From contig MAXR01000299.1 in the NCBI GenBank assembly GCA_001751155.1, positions 1-6,197 of the forward strand: a stretch of 6,197 bases of DNA, given 5' to 3'. Position 1 is the stretch's first letter. The number at the start of each line of letters is the position of its first letter. Below, piece by piece: positions 1 to 6,197 of the stretch. Both the position numbers and the translations under genes were made by a program. Under the pieces are notes generated by a model, which was given only the letters and a program-made list of their open reading frames with translations, ran no database searches and was not told the DNA's origin. Source of the stretch: Desulfuromonadales bacterium C00003068 (GTDB lineage: Bacteria; Desulfobacterota; Desulfuromonadia; Desulfuromonadales; Desulfuromonadaceae).

Positions 1-1
1 G

Positions 2-514
2 TGTGAAGGGATTGCCTTTGATGAAAAAATAGCCATTGGTATTATGATTGAAACACCGTCGGCGGTTTTATTGGCTGACTTACTGGCCAAAGAGGTTGAT
101 TTCTTCTCAGTAGGCAGCAACGATCTGATCCAGTATTGTCTCGTTGTTGATCGCGGTAATGAACATGTTGCCTATCTTTACGAGCCGATGCATCCGGCAA
201 TTTTACGGGCGTTAAACTGTGTCGCCAGAGCGGCACAGGACGCAGGGATACCAGCCTGCATTTGCGGTGAAATGGCTTCAGAACCTATTCACAGCGCTTT
301 GTTGTTGGCTATGGGCTACAGTGAATTATCGATGAATAGCAGCGGCATTTCTCAAGTAAAAAAACTATTACAGCAGTGGGACAGTGCTAACGGTGACCAA
401 CTCCTTGAACAGATTCTCCAATTATCTACCGCCGCTGAAGTCTCCGAGCTTGTTAGCGCCAAGGTGAAGTACTATTTCCCCCATTCTGAAGATGAGGGTA
501 ATTTTGGTATCTAA
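2..514 (+). CDS. ptsI: PTS Enzyme I (phosphoenolpyruvate-protein phosphotransferase), C-terminal part, 5' end outside window
   Basis: This is the last 170 residues of Enzyme I, the soluble protein that takes phosphate from PEP and passes it to HPr. The reading frame is open from base 2, so the gene begins upstream. The fragment covers the end of the PEP-binding TIM-barrel domain. It shows GIMIETPSA (residues 13-21 of the fragment), the GSNDL and DRGNEHV motifs that contact PEP and metal, YEPMHPAIL, and CGEM with the expected catalytic cysteine at fragment residue 88. It then has the LSM..S.I..VK segment and an acidic tail. The end about 80 residues after CGEM fits Enzyme I rather than pyruvate phosphate dikinase or PEP synthase. 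The N-terminal half is not visible, so a nitrogen-type paralogue (PtsP, with a GAF domain) cannot be excluded. No clear terminator follows the stop. Confidence 0.9.
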   Translation, partial: CEGIAFDEKIAIGIMIETPSAVLLADLLAKEVDFFSVGSNDLIQYCLVVDRGNEHVAYLYEPMHPAILRALNCVARAAQDAGIPACICGEMASEPIHSALLLAMGYSELSMNSSGISQVKKLLQQWDSANGDQLLEQILQLSTAAEVSELVSAKVKYYFPHSEDEGNFGI

Positions 515-569
515 TCGCAGTTAAACTCGCTATGGATTCATTTCAATCTTTTTTAAACTGATTATTCAA

Positions 570-598
570 TTGCTGCCAAACCCGTTATGATTTATATT
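570..598 (+). promoter_or_regulatory. candidate sigma-70 promoter for metK
   Basis: TTGCTG (570-575) and TATATT (593-598) are separated by 17 bases. The -10 box matches the consensus at five of six positions and the -35 box at three of six. It would give a leader of roughly 110 bases before metK. A second -35-like box, TTGACG at 637-642, has no good -10 partner. This is a pattern match only, and metK may also be read through from ptsI. Confidence 0.35.
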
Positions 599-703
599 GT
601 CTGGCTTGCTGCGTTATTAATGCCGCTGATTTGAGATTGACGCTAACTCTCTTGGTGAGAATAGCACACCATACAAATTTTAAGTTTATACCGTGTCACA
701 ATA

Positions 704-710
704 GAAAGGG
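704..710 (+). promoter_or_regulatory. ribosome binding site of metK
   Basis: GAAAGGG lies 8 bases before the ATG at 719. It selects this start over the second ATG two codons downstream (725), which would be 14 bases from the same site. Confidence 0.75.
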
Positions 711-718
711 ATATCGCA

Positions 719-1888
719 ATGCCAATGACCGACTTTATGTTTACTTCCGAATCTGTCAGTGAGGGTCATCCAGATAAAATGGCTGACCAGATTTCTGATT
801 CGATCCTCGATGCTATTTTAGCTCAAGATAAATATGCTCGTGTCGCCTGCGAAACGATGATTACCACAGGTATGGCTGTACTGGCTGGTGAGATTACCAC
901 CCATGCGAACATTGATTATTCTGAGATTGTTCGCCAAACCATCCGTGACATTGGTTATGTTGGTTCTGATGTTGGTTTTGATGCCAACACCTGTGCTGTG
1001 TTGACGTCACTTGATCGTCAATCGCCTGATATCTCTCAAGGGGTAACCGCTGGTGAGGGGATGTTTAAGGATCAAGGCGCTGGCGACCAAGGCTTAATGT
1101 TTGGCTATGCGTGTAACGATACCGCTCAATTGATGCCAATGCCGATTGTTTTTGCTCATCACCTGACGCAACAATTAGCGGCGGTACGTAAAAATAATGT
1201 GATCGATTTTCTCCGTCCTGACAGCAAATCTCAAGTTTCTATCGAGTATGTTGATGATAAGCCAGTACGTATTGATGCGGTTGTTTTATCTACCCAACAC
1301 AATCCAGATGTCACACATCAACAAATTGAAGAAGCGTTGATGGAAGAGGTGGTAAAGAAAGTTCTTCCAGCTAATCTGCTCGATGCGAAAACAAAGTATT
1401 TTATCAACCCAACAGGTCGCTTTGTTATTGGTGGCCCTGTCGGTGACTGTGGCCTAACGGGGCGCAAAATTATTGTTGATACCTATGGTGGCCAAGGCTC
1501 TCATGGTGGTGGTGCTTTCTCAGGTAAGGACCCCTCAAAAGTCGACCGTAGTGCATCGTATATGGGTCGTTATGTGGCAAAAAACATTGTTGCCGCTGGC
1601 CTTGCTGATAAGTGTGAAGTCCAGATTGCTTATGCCATTGGTGTTGCGGAACCCGTATCGGTTATGGTTAACGCTTTTGGTACGGGTAAGATTGCTTCGG
1701 ACCAAATTGCTCGCATTGTTGCTGAGGAGTTTGATCTTCGTCCTGCGGCAATCATCGCAACATTGGATCTGTTACGGCCTATTTATCGTCAAACTGCAGC
1801 GTATGGTCACTTTGGTCGTGAACTGGCTGACTTTACTTGGGAAAAAACTGACCGCATTGCGTCATTGCGCAGTCGTGCCGGACTCTAA
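719..1888 (+). CDS. metK: S-adenosylmethionine synthetase (methionine adenosyltransferase)
   Basis: MetK makes SAM from methionine and ATP, releasing phosphate and diphosphate, in the cytoplasm. The 389-residue length matches the family. The N-terminal domain opens with [13 protein letters not shown], whose HPDK (residues 17-20) includes the catalytic histidine. The family signature GAGDQG is at 120-125, and the glycine-rich phosphate loop GGGAFSGKD is at 263-271. [10 protein letters not shown] and the late [11 protein letters not shown] segment are also intact. No residue expected to be essential appears missing. The start at 719 is supported by a good ribosome binding site. The gene lies about 200 bases after ptsI and is followed by a hairpin terminator, so it may form its own transcript. 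ahcY, the enzyme that clears the by-product of SAM use, is two genes downstream. Confidence 0.98.
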   Translation: MPMTDFMFTSESVSEGHPDKMADQISDSILDAILAQDKYARVACETMITTGMAVLAGEITTHANIDYSEIVRQTIRDIGYVGSDVGFDANTCAVLTSLDRQSPDISQGVTAGEGMFKDQGAGDQGLMFGYACNDTAQLMPMPIVFAHHLTQQLAAVRKNNVIDFLRPDSKSQVSIEYVDDKPVRIDAVVLSTQHNPDVTHQQIEEALMEEVVKKVLPANLLDAKTKYFINPTGRFVIGGPVGDCGLTGRKIIVDTYGGQGSHGGGAFSGKDPSKVDRSASYMGRYVAKNIVAAGLADKCEVQIAYAIGVAEPVSVMVNAFGTGKIASDQIARIVAEEFDLRPAAIIATLDLLRPIYRQTAAYGHFGRELADFTWEKTDRIASLRSRAGL

Positions 1889-1911
1889 AATCAATTAAGT
1901 TGAACTGAAAT

Positions 1912-1941
1912 AGGGTGGCCTGATGGCCGCCCTGTTTTGTT
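1912..1941 (+). terminator. rho-independent terminator after metK, overlapping the upstream ATG of the next reading frame
   Basis: The arms are 1912-1920 and 1925-1933: nine pairs, one of them G-U, with a TGAT loop. The T-rich run TTTTGTT follows at 1935-1941. It begins 24 bases after the metK stop. The ATG at 1923 is in the loop and its only Shine-Dalgarno-like bases (AGGG, 1912-1915) are in the left arm. The hairpin would therefore also hide that start. The T run is interrupted by a G, so partial read-through into the glycosyltransferase and ahcY is plausible. Confidence 0.7.
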
Positions 1942-1997
1942 CTGCTGTACCGTTCTGGTTGTACCGTAATATTTCCTCTATTGGTCTAGCCTGCCTT

Positions 1998-3107
1998 ATG
2001 TCTACCGTTTCAATCCCTGAACTCTCCATTATTATCCCACTCCTCAATGAGGAGCAAACTCTGCCACAACTTTTCCATTCCCTCGAAGCTCAAACAGGTC
2101 TGTGTTGCCAAGTAATTTTTTGCGATGGTGGCTCTGTGGATAATTCATTATCACTGCTGGAAAATTATGCTCACAGTAGTTGTCATCAGGTTGTTGTCCT
2201 TTCAGGAGAGCAGGGGCGTGGTTGGCAGATGAACCAAGGAGCTGATGTAGCGAACTCAGAGCGGTTATTATTTCTTCACGCCGATAGCTTTTGGCACCAG
2301 ACGACACTTTTACAGGACGCACTCAATTGTTTTGCTGAATTGGAATCTGAGTCGCGATCAGCAGCGATTGCCGCTCATTTCTCGTTGCAGTTTAGCGGCT
2401 CTGATTGTCACAATCGCTTTTATCGCTACCTCAGTGAAAAATCACAATTAAACCGGCCTGGAACTATTTATGGTGATCAGGGGATGTTACTCTCAAAAAA
2501 ATTGTGGCATGAGATTGGTGGTTTTAGCGATGAGAGCGTTATTCTTGAAGATGTGCTGTTTGTCGAACAGGTCGCTCAGCTAGGACAATGGGTGTTACTG
2601 CCACAGGTGATCTTTACCTCGAATCGACGCTATCAGCGCGAGGGTCGCTTGCAACGGGTGATCCGTAATGGTCTGATGCTTATTGTTGCTGGTGCAGGAT
2701 TTGGCCACTTGCTGTCATCGAGCGCTGCATTAAGTGGCGGTTATCACGCTGGTGAACGTGGCTCAACTTTATCGTCGTTCGCAGCGTTAGCATCTTTGTT
2801 GCACCGAATGTCACTGACGCGCTATGGTTGTTTCTGGTATGGTTGTGGTCGTGAGATTGCACACCATTTTTGGCTGGTGATTTATGCCGCCAGTTGGGCG
2901 ATTCCGTTGATTGACTGTGATCAGCGGCGGGCGATCTTATCGTTCTATGATCGTCGTGTTGCACCACTGATGATTTATCCTATAATCTATACTGTTTTTG
3001 CTGTATTAAGTTGGTTTTTGTTTTATCTATTTTATCTCTGTTTGCCGCTGAGCTGGTTGGTTCAGCGCAAGGGTAAGCAGCGTCAATTTCCCAAGGAGCA
3101 TGTATGA
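1998..3107 (+). CDS. family 2 glycosyltransferase, TIGR04283-like, with C-terminal extension and membrane segment
   Basis: This is a GT-A fold glycosyltransferase of 369 residues. It would transfer a sugar from an activated donor; the acceptor is unknown. The catalytic domain starts at once with [11 protein letters not shown] (9-19), then CDGGSVDNS (42-50), [10 protein letters not shown] (73-82), the metal-binding-like FLHADS (92-97), YGDQGM (158-163), GGF (174-176) and LEDV (183-186), followed by the SNRRYQREG segment (208-216). GRxxQMNxGA with LLFLHAD is typical of the short family named 'rSAM/selenodomain-associated transferase 2' (TIGR04283), about 220 residues as I recall. Here some 130 more residues follow, including a hydrophobic stretch at about 324-355 and a basic tail, which suggests membrane attachment. 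The frame is open back to an ATG at 1923, adding 25 residues. I prefer 1998 because the domain starts there and 1923 lies in the metK terminator hairpin; however, 1998 has no clear ribosome binding site. The stop overlaps ahcY by four bases. Confidence 0.85.
   Translation: MSTVSIPELSIIIPLLNEEQTLPQLFHSLEAQTGLCCQVIFCDGGSVDNSLSLLENYAHSSCHQVVVLSGEQGRGWQMNQGADVANSERLLFLHADSFWHQTTLLQDALNCFAELESESRSAAIAAHFSLQFSGSDCHNRFYRYLSEKSQLNRPGTIYGDQGMLLSKKLWHEIGGFSDESVILEDVLFVEQVAQLGQWVLLPQVIFTSNRRYQREGRLQRVIRNGLMLIVAGAGFGHLLSSSAALSGGYHAGERGSTLSSFAALASLLHRMSLTRYGCFWYGCGREIAHHFWLVIYAASWAIPLIDCDQRRAILSFYDRRVAPLMIYPIIYTVFAVLSWFLFYLFYLCLPLSWLVQRKGKQRQFPKEHV
3093..3098 (+). promoter_or_regulatory. ribosome binding site of ahcY inside the glycosyltransferase gene
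   Basis: AAGGAG sits five bases before the ahcY ATG at 3104, within the last codons of the preceding gene. The ATGA overlap (3104-3107) of start and stop points to translational coupling. Confidence 0.8.
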
Positions 3108-4534
3108 GTAGCGTATCGAAGGTAAGTGAAGAAAGCATTGTAAAAGATCTCAGCTTGGCTGATTGGGGCCGTAAAGAGATCACGATTGCTGAAACTGAGA
3201 TGCCCGGTTTGGTGTCTATTCGTGAAGAGTATCGCGCGAGTCAACCCTTGGCTGGTGCACGTATTTCAGGTTCACTTCATATGACCATCCAAACTGCGGT
3301 GTTGATCGAAACATTGGTTGCCTTAGGTGCCGATGTCCGTTGGGCTAGTTGTAATATCTATTCGACACAAGACCATGCTGCCGCAGCGATAGCTGAAACA
3401 GGAGTTCCTGTCTTTGCTATTAAAGGGGAAACTCTTGAGGAGTATTGGGAATATACTAAGAAGACGTTGTCCTTCCCCGAAGGGCCAACTTTGATTCTCG
3501 ATGATGGCGGCGATGCAACTCTTATTGTTCATCGTGGCGTTGAACGTGAGATTGAGTTTGAAAAAACAGGGACACTCCCTGAGATTTGTAACGATCACGA
3601 AGAGATTCGTATCGTCGACACTCTGTTGAATCGTACCCTCGGCGAGGATGGTTCCTTCTGGCGTAAATTGTCGAAAAACCTCATCGGTGTCAGTGAAGAG
3701 ACCACAACAGGGGTTCACCGTCTCTATCAGATGGCGCGTGATAACACCCTGATGTTCCCAGCATTTAATGTCAACGATTCGGTCACCAAGAGTAAGTTTG
3801 ATAACCTTTATGGCTGTCGTGAGTCATTGCTCGACGGCATCAAGCGCGCTACCGACGTTATGATTGCTGGTAAAAAGTGTGTTGTATTGGGTTACGGCGA
3901 TGTTGGTAAAGGCTGTGCTCAAGCATTTCGCGGCATGGGAGCCAGAGTTTCCGTTACCGAAATTGATCCAATTTGTGCCCTGCAAGCTTGCATGGAAGGG
4001 TTGGACGTTGTCGATATGAACGAGGCGTGTGAGTGGGGCGATATTTTCGTAACCACTACAGGTAATGTCGATGTGATCACCCGTCAGCATATGGATAAAA
4101 TGAAGCATGAGTGCATCGTGTGTAACATTGGTCATTTTGATTCAGAAATTCAGGTTGAATCGGTATTTAATGATCCCGCATTGACTGTGCACGAAATTAA
4201 ACCTCAGGTGGATCAAATTGAGTGGCCAGACGGTAAGCGGGTGACCATTCTTGCGCGTGGTCGTTTGGTTAATCTCGGTTGTGCAACAGGTCATCCAAGT
4301 TTCGTTATGAGTAACAGCTTTGCCAACCAAGTGTTAGCACAAATTGAGTTGTGGCAGAATAATGATCAGTATGAGAAAAAGGTCTATGTGCTGCCTAAAA
4401 TTTTAGATGAGAAAGTAGCGATGCTTCATCTTGGTAAATTGGGTGCTAAACTGACAACACTGAGTCAAAAGCAGGCCGACTATCTTGACCTACAGGTCGA
4501 GGGCCCTTATAAGCCTGAGCATTATCGTTACTAA
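3104..4534 (+). CDS. ahcY: S-adenosylhomocysteine hydrolase (adenosylhomocysteinase)
   Basis: AhcY reversibly splits S-adenosylhomocysteine into adenosine and homocysteine using tightly bound NAD, which relieves product inhibition of methyltransferases. The protein has 476 residues, the longer bacterial form that carries an extra segment of about 40 residues relative to animal enzymes (around FEKTGTLPE...[10 protein letters not shown]). Visible motifs are ISGSLHMT (54-61), [19 protein letters not shown], the [13 protein letters not shown] substrate and NAD region, the Rossmann loop GYGDVGKG (263-270), CNIGHFD, and [10 protein letters not shown] (390-399). The C terminus PYKPEHYRY supplies the lysine and tyrosine that reach into the NAD site of the partner subunit. 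The gene overlaps the glycosyltransferase by four bases and has a strong ribosome binding site, so the two are probably co-translated. A strong hairpin follows the stop. Nothing appears truncated. Confidence 0.98.
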   Translation: MSSVSKVSEESIVKDLSLADWGRKEITIAETEMPGLVSIREEYRASQPLAGARISGSLHMTIQTAVLIETLVALGADVRWASCNIYSTQDHAAAAIAETGVPVFAIKGETLEEYWEYTKKTLSFPEGPTLILDDGGDATLIVHRGVEREIEFEKTGTLPEICNDHEEIRIVDTLLNRTLGEDGSFWRKLSKNLIGVSEETTTGVHRLYQMARDNTLMFPAFNVNDSVTKSKFDNLYGCRESLLDGIKRATDVMIAGKKCVVLGYGDVGKGCAQAFRGMGARVSVTEIDPICALQACMEGLDVVDMNEACEWGDIFVTTTGNVDVITRQHMDKMKHECIVCNIGHFDSEIQVESVFNDPALTVHEIKPQVDQIEWPDGKRVTILARGRLVNLGCATGHPSFVMSNSFANQVLAQIELWQNNDQYEKKVYVLPKILDEKVAMLHLGKLGAKLTTLSQKQADYLDLQVEGPYKPEHYRY

Positions 4535-4559
4535 GTTTGTAGCGTTTATAGGTAGAAAC

Positions 4560-4594
4560 AACAAAGCCCGCATCCAATCGATGCGGGCTTTGTT
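4560..4594. terminator. bidirectional rho-independent terminator between convergent ahcY and aminotransferase genes
   Basis: A perfect 15-bp stem joins 4560-4574 to 4580-4594, closing a five-base CAATC loop. The core is GC-rich (AAGCCCGCAT / ATGCGGGCTT) and the outer part is A/T-rich on both sides, which gives T-rich 3' ends on either strand. It lies 25 bases after the ahcY stop and 25 bases from the stop of the opposing gene, a normal position for a shared terminator. Confidence 0.9.
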
Positions 4595-4619
4595 ATTATG
4601 GGTCTAGACTATGAAATAC

Positions 4620-5816
4620 TTATTTGGCCTGAAGACCAACATCCGCAGCTAACTTTTTCCATGCTGGTAAACTGTTCTCGATCATCTTTTTGTCGATGCA
4701 GTAGGCAATACGGAAATAACCCGGAGCACCAAACCCTTTTCCGGGAACCAATAAAATATTGTATTCCTGCGCACGTTGAACAAAGTCAACGTCATCGGCT
4801 AGGGGTGATTTAGGGAACAGGTAGAATCCACCTTGCGGTTTAACCACCTCAAAGCCGAGAGCGGTAAGCTCTTGATAAAAAAGATCTCTCTTCTCTTCGT
4901 ACTCACTGATATCAACACTTACATGTTGGAGTTTTGTCACCAAGCGTTGTGCCAGAGCTGGAGCATTAACAAAGCCGAGTACCCGATTACTGAAGACGGC
5001 GCCGTCCATGAACACTTGGCCATCACACATGGCTGGATTGATAGCCAGATAACCGATCCGCTCACCCGGTAGAGCCAAATCTTTCGAGTGCGATGTGACG
5101 ATGACTGAATTGTCAATGCAATTGAAAATACATGGCACGTCGAGGTTGTCGTAAGATAAGCGTGCATATGGCTCATCAGAGATCACATAAATTGTTGAGT
5201 TGAACTGCTGTTGCTTGCGTTGCAACAATTCATTGAGTGCGCTCAAATCTTCAGCAGGGTAGATCACCCCTGTTGGGTTGTTGGGTGAGTTGACGATGAT
5301 TGCCTTGGTGTTGGCATTAATCGCCTGCTCAATCGCATCAAGGTCGAGTTGGAAATTGTCAGGATTCGTTTCAACAACCGTTGATTTCCCTGCATGGTTA
5401 TCAATATAAAACTTGTACTCAACAAAATACGGGGCGAGGATGATCACCTCTTCATCTGCGTTTAAAATCGTTTTTAATACGACATTTAACGCTCCGCCAG
5501 CACCGCAGGTCATAATCACTTGCCCTGCACCAACATTGAGGTTACACCGTTGCGATAAAAAATCAGCCACAGCAGCACGGGTGTCATCATAACCGGCATT
5601 GCTCATGTAGCGATGCATACCCAGCTCAGGACTATTGGCGATTTTTTTAAGTTCATCGTGAAATTCTTGCGGCGGTTCAACCGATGGATTACCAATGGTA
5701 AAGTCAAAGACATTTTCGGCACCAAACTTTTCGCGAAGCTGTGCCCCTTGTTCAAACATTTTCCGAATCCAAGAGGATTGTTCAATGCAGTTCTGGACTT
5801 TTGTTGAGATAGCCAT
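4620..5816 (-). CDS. pyridoxal-phosphate-dependent aminotransferase, class I/II (COG0436 type)
   Basis: This is a fold-type I aminotransferase of 398 residues, a normal full length, cytosolic, moving an amino group between an amino acid and a 2-oxoacid. Visible motifs are FTIGNPSVEPP near the N terminus (40-50), YMSNAGYDDTR, the glycine/alanine cofactor loop TCGAGGALN, SPNNPTG (177-183) with the PLP-contacting asparagine, SDEPYARL with D214 and Y217, the Schiff-base lysine K245 in SHSKDLALPGERIGY, and R369 in GYFRIAYC, which should bind the substrate carboxylate. The specific substrate cannot be read from these motifs; aspartate, alanine or aromatic amino acids are all possible. The start is fixed by AAAAGGAGT seven bases upstream. 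The gene converges on ahcY across a shared terminator, so it is not part of the SAM operon. Its promoter should lie to the right of 5832 but no convincing boxes were found. Confidence 0.93.
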   Translation of the reverse strand: MAISTKVQNCIEQSSWIRKMFEQGAQLREKFGAENVFDFTIGNPSVEPPQEFHDELKKIANSPELGMHRYMSNAGYDDTRAAVADFLSQRCNLNVGAGQVIMTCGAGGALNVVLKTILNADEEVIILAPYFVEYKFYIDNHAGKSTVVETNPDNFQLDLDAIEQAINANTKAIIVNSPNNPTGVIYPAEDLSALNELLQRKQQQFNSTIYVISDEPYARLSYDNLDVPCIFNCIDNSVIVTSHSKDLALPGERIGYLAINPAMCDGQVFMDGAVFSNRVLGFVNAPALAQRLVTKLQHVSVDISEYEEKRDLFYQELTALGFEVVKPQGGFYLFPKSPLADDVDFVQRAQEYNILLVPGKGFGAPGYFRIAYCIDKKMIENSLPAWKKLAADVGLQAK

Positions 5817-5822
5817 ATGAAA

Positions 5823-5831
5823 ACTCCTTTT
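5823..5831 (-). promoter_or_regulatory. ribosome binding site of the aminotransferase
   Basis: Read on the minus strand, AAAAGGAGT ends six bases before the ATG at 5816. It is close to the ideal Shine-Dalgarno sequence and supports this start. Confidence 0.85.
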
Positions 5832-5920
5832 TTAATAATATAACGTTGTGCCACGGCTCATTTTAAGGGTGAAGAAGGTTCTACTGAGTTAGGTCAAAAC
5901 GATACAAAAACAATCAATTA

Positions 5921-5969
5921 TTTATCCGTTGCGAGTCTAACCACGGTGGCGTTTACGGTCAAGGATAAA
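5921..5969. repeat. inverted repeat with inner hairpin
   Basis: TTTATCC (5921-5927) pairs with GGATAAA (5963-5969). After a one-base bulge the stem continues with TTG (5929-5931) and CAA (5960-5962), giving ten pairs. Inside it is the near-palindrome CCACGGTGG at 5941-5949. It could be an operator or a structured RNA; chance is also possible. Confidence 0.4.
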
Positions 5970-6000
5970 GGACTTAATCAGGCTAAATTGACCTCAATTA

Positions 6001-6072
6001 GTAACTGTGTTAGCGTCCTTTAGGTAATACAGTTGTCCACTGTAATTGAAGCCGTTTTAAGTTGGTGCTAAC
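6001..6072 (+). repeat. overlapping, mutually exclusive stem-loops upstream of the lipoprotein gene
   Basis: Three stems compete for the same bases. Stem A pairs 6001-6012 with 6025-6036 (12 pairs, three G-U). Stem B pairs GTTAGCGTC (6009-6017) with GGTGCTAAC (6064-6072), nine pairs with two G-U. Hairpin C is TACAGT (6028-6033) with ACTGTA (6039-6044), six perfect pairs around a TGTCC loop. A excludes both B and C, while B and C can coexist. Whether this region is transcribed is not known. Confidence 0.45.
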
Positions 6073-6117
6073 TTGTCTGTGAGAACTCAAGAATAGATGT
6101 TAAAGCTGATCTCAAAT

Positions 6118-6197
6118 ATGGATAAAAGTTGTTGTTCTATTCTGTTACGTACTGTTGCGTTGCTTGTGTTGCCCATATTGATCAGCAGTTGTAGTTT
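6118..6197 (+). CDS. putative lipoprotein, N-terminal signal peptide only, 3' end outside window
   Basis: The frame from the ATG at 6118 is open to the window end and encodes 26 residues that look like a lipoprotein signal peptide. There is a short n-region with K3 and R11, a hydrophobic core (TVALLVLPILI, 12-22) and a lipobox ISSC with the cysteine at position 25. Such proteins are exported by Sec, lipidated on the cysteine and anchored in a membrane. An in-frame ATG at 6097 would add seven residues; neither start has a strong ribosome binding site, and I prefer 6118 because a 24-residue signal is more typical. Nothing of the mature protein beyond one residue is visible, so no function can be given. 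Confidence 0.6.
   Translation, partial: MDKSCCSILLRTVALLVLPILISSCS

Larger units (their letters stand above)
5832..6117. other. divergent intergenic region, no gene recognised, rich in inverted repeats
   Basis: This stretch separates the minus-strand aminotransferase from the plus-strand lipoprotein gene and should hold both promoters. I see no open frame with a credible start, no tRNA-like sequence and no riboswitch consensus that I know. It contains an imperfect inverted repeat at 5921-5969 and a compact set of overlapping stems at 6001-6072, listed separately. Confidence 0.6.

Noticed and set aside
518..559. Terminator after ptsI (CAGTT...AACTG with a T run)
   Set aside because: The stem has only five clean pairs, a large loop and no T run after the right arm, so it does not qualify.
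515..718. SAM or SAH riboswitch before metK
   Set aside because: None of the conserved core sequences of SAM-I, SAM-II or SAH riboswitches that I know is visible. The only structure is a weak interrupted hairpin at 642-665.
1473..1898. 141-codon plus-strand frame inside metK
   Set aside because: It lies in another frame within a clearly real gene, is Leu/Val-rich from codon shift, and has no domain or ribosome binding site.
1998..3107. Glycosyltransferase as a recent horizontally acquired insert
   Set aside because: By eye its base composition and codon use resemble its neighbours, and there are no flanking repeats or mobile-element genes.
3323..3718. 131-codon minus-strand frame opposite ahcY
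   Set aside because: It is antisense to a highly conserved coding region, with no recognisable motif or initiation signal; it is a codon-bias shadow.
5838..5856. Sigma-54 promoter on the minus strand (TGGCAC followed by TTAT)
   Set aside because: The -24 half TGGCAC is good, but the -12 half lacks the required GC at the right spacing.
5832..6117. c-di-GMP (GEMM), cobalamin, TPP, fluoride or glycine riboswitch
   Set aside because: I looked for their conserved core sequences on both strands and found none, although this kind of organism often carries GEMM elements. A covariance-model search would be decisive.

Overview
The window looks like an ordinary chromosomal segment of a Gram-negative bacterium with moderate base composition. 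It carries four complete or nearly complete metabolic genes and two genes cut by the window ends. The order ptsI - metK - (glycosyltransferase) - ahcY resembles, from memory, the PTS / S-adenosylmethionine (SAM) neighbourhood of Geobacter and Desulfuromonas relatives. A marine-type member of Desulfuromonadales with lower GC is my best guess. This rests on recalled gene order and protein flavour, not on a search.

Layout. At 2-514 (+) is the C-terminal end of PTS Enzyme I. A 204-base gap holds a candidate promoter and a clear ribosome binding site for metK, SAM synthetase (719-1888, +). A hairpin with a T-rich tail follows metK directly. Next comes a family-2 glycosyltransferase with a long C-terminal extension and a membrane segment (best start 1998, end 3107, +). 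Its stop codon overlaps the start of ahcY, S-adenosylhomocysteine hydrolase (3104-4534, +), by four bases. A perfect 15-bp hairpin at 4560-4594 separates ahcY from a convergent class I/II PLP aminotransferase (4620-5816, -). The roughly 300-base divergent region to its right has no recognisable gene but several inverted repeats, some mutually exclusive. It ends at the start of a lipoprotein gene (6118 onward, +) that runs off the window.

How the genes fit together. MetK makes SAM from methionine and ATP. AhcY removes S-adenosylhomocysteine, the by-product of SAM-dependent methylation, so the two genes are the entry and clearance steps of the methyl cycle. The glycosyltransferase between them resembles the short GT2 family (TIGR04283) often found near radical-SAM and arsenosugar genes, so a SAM link is possible but unproven. 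No strong evidence for a wholly new system is visible. The points most worth a second look are the glycosyltransferase, the metK terminator that covers its annotated-looking upstream ATG, and the structured leader before the lipoprotein gene.
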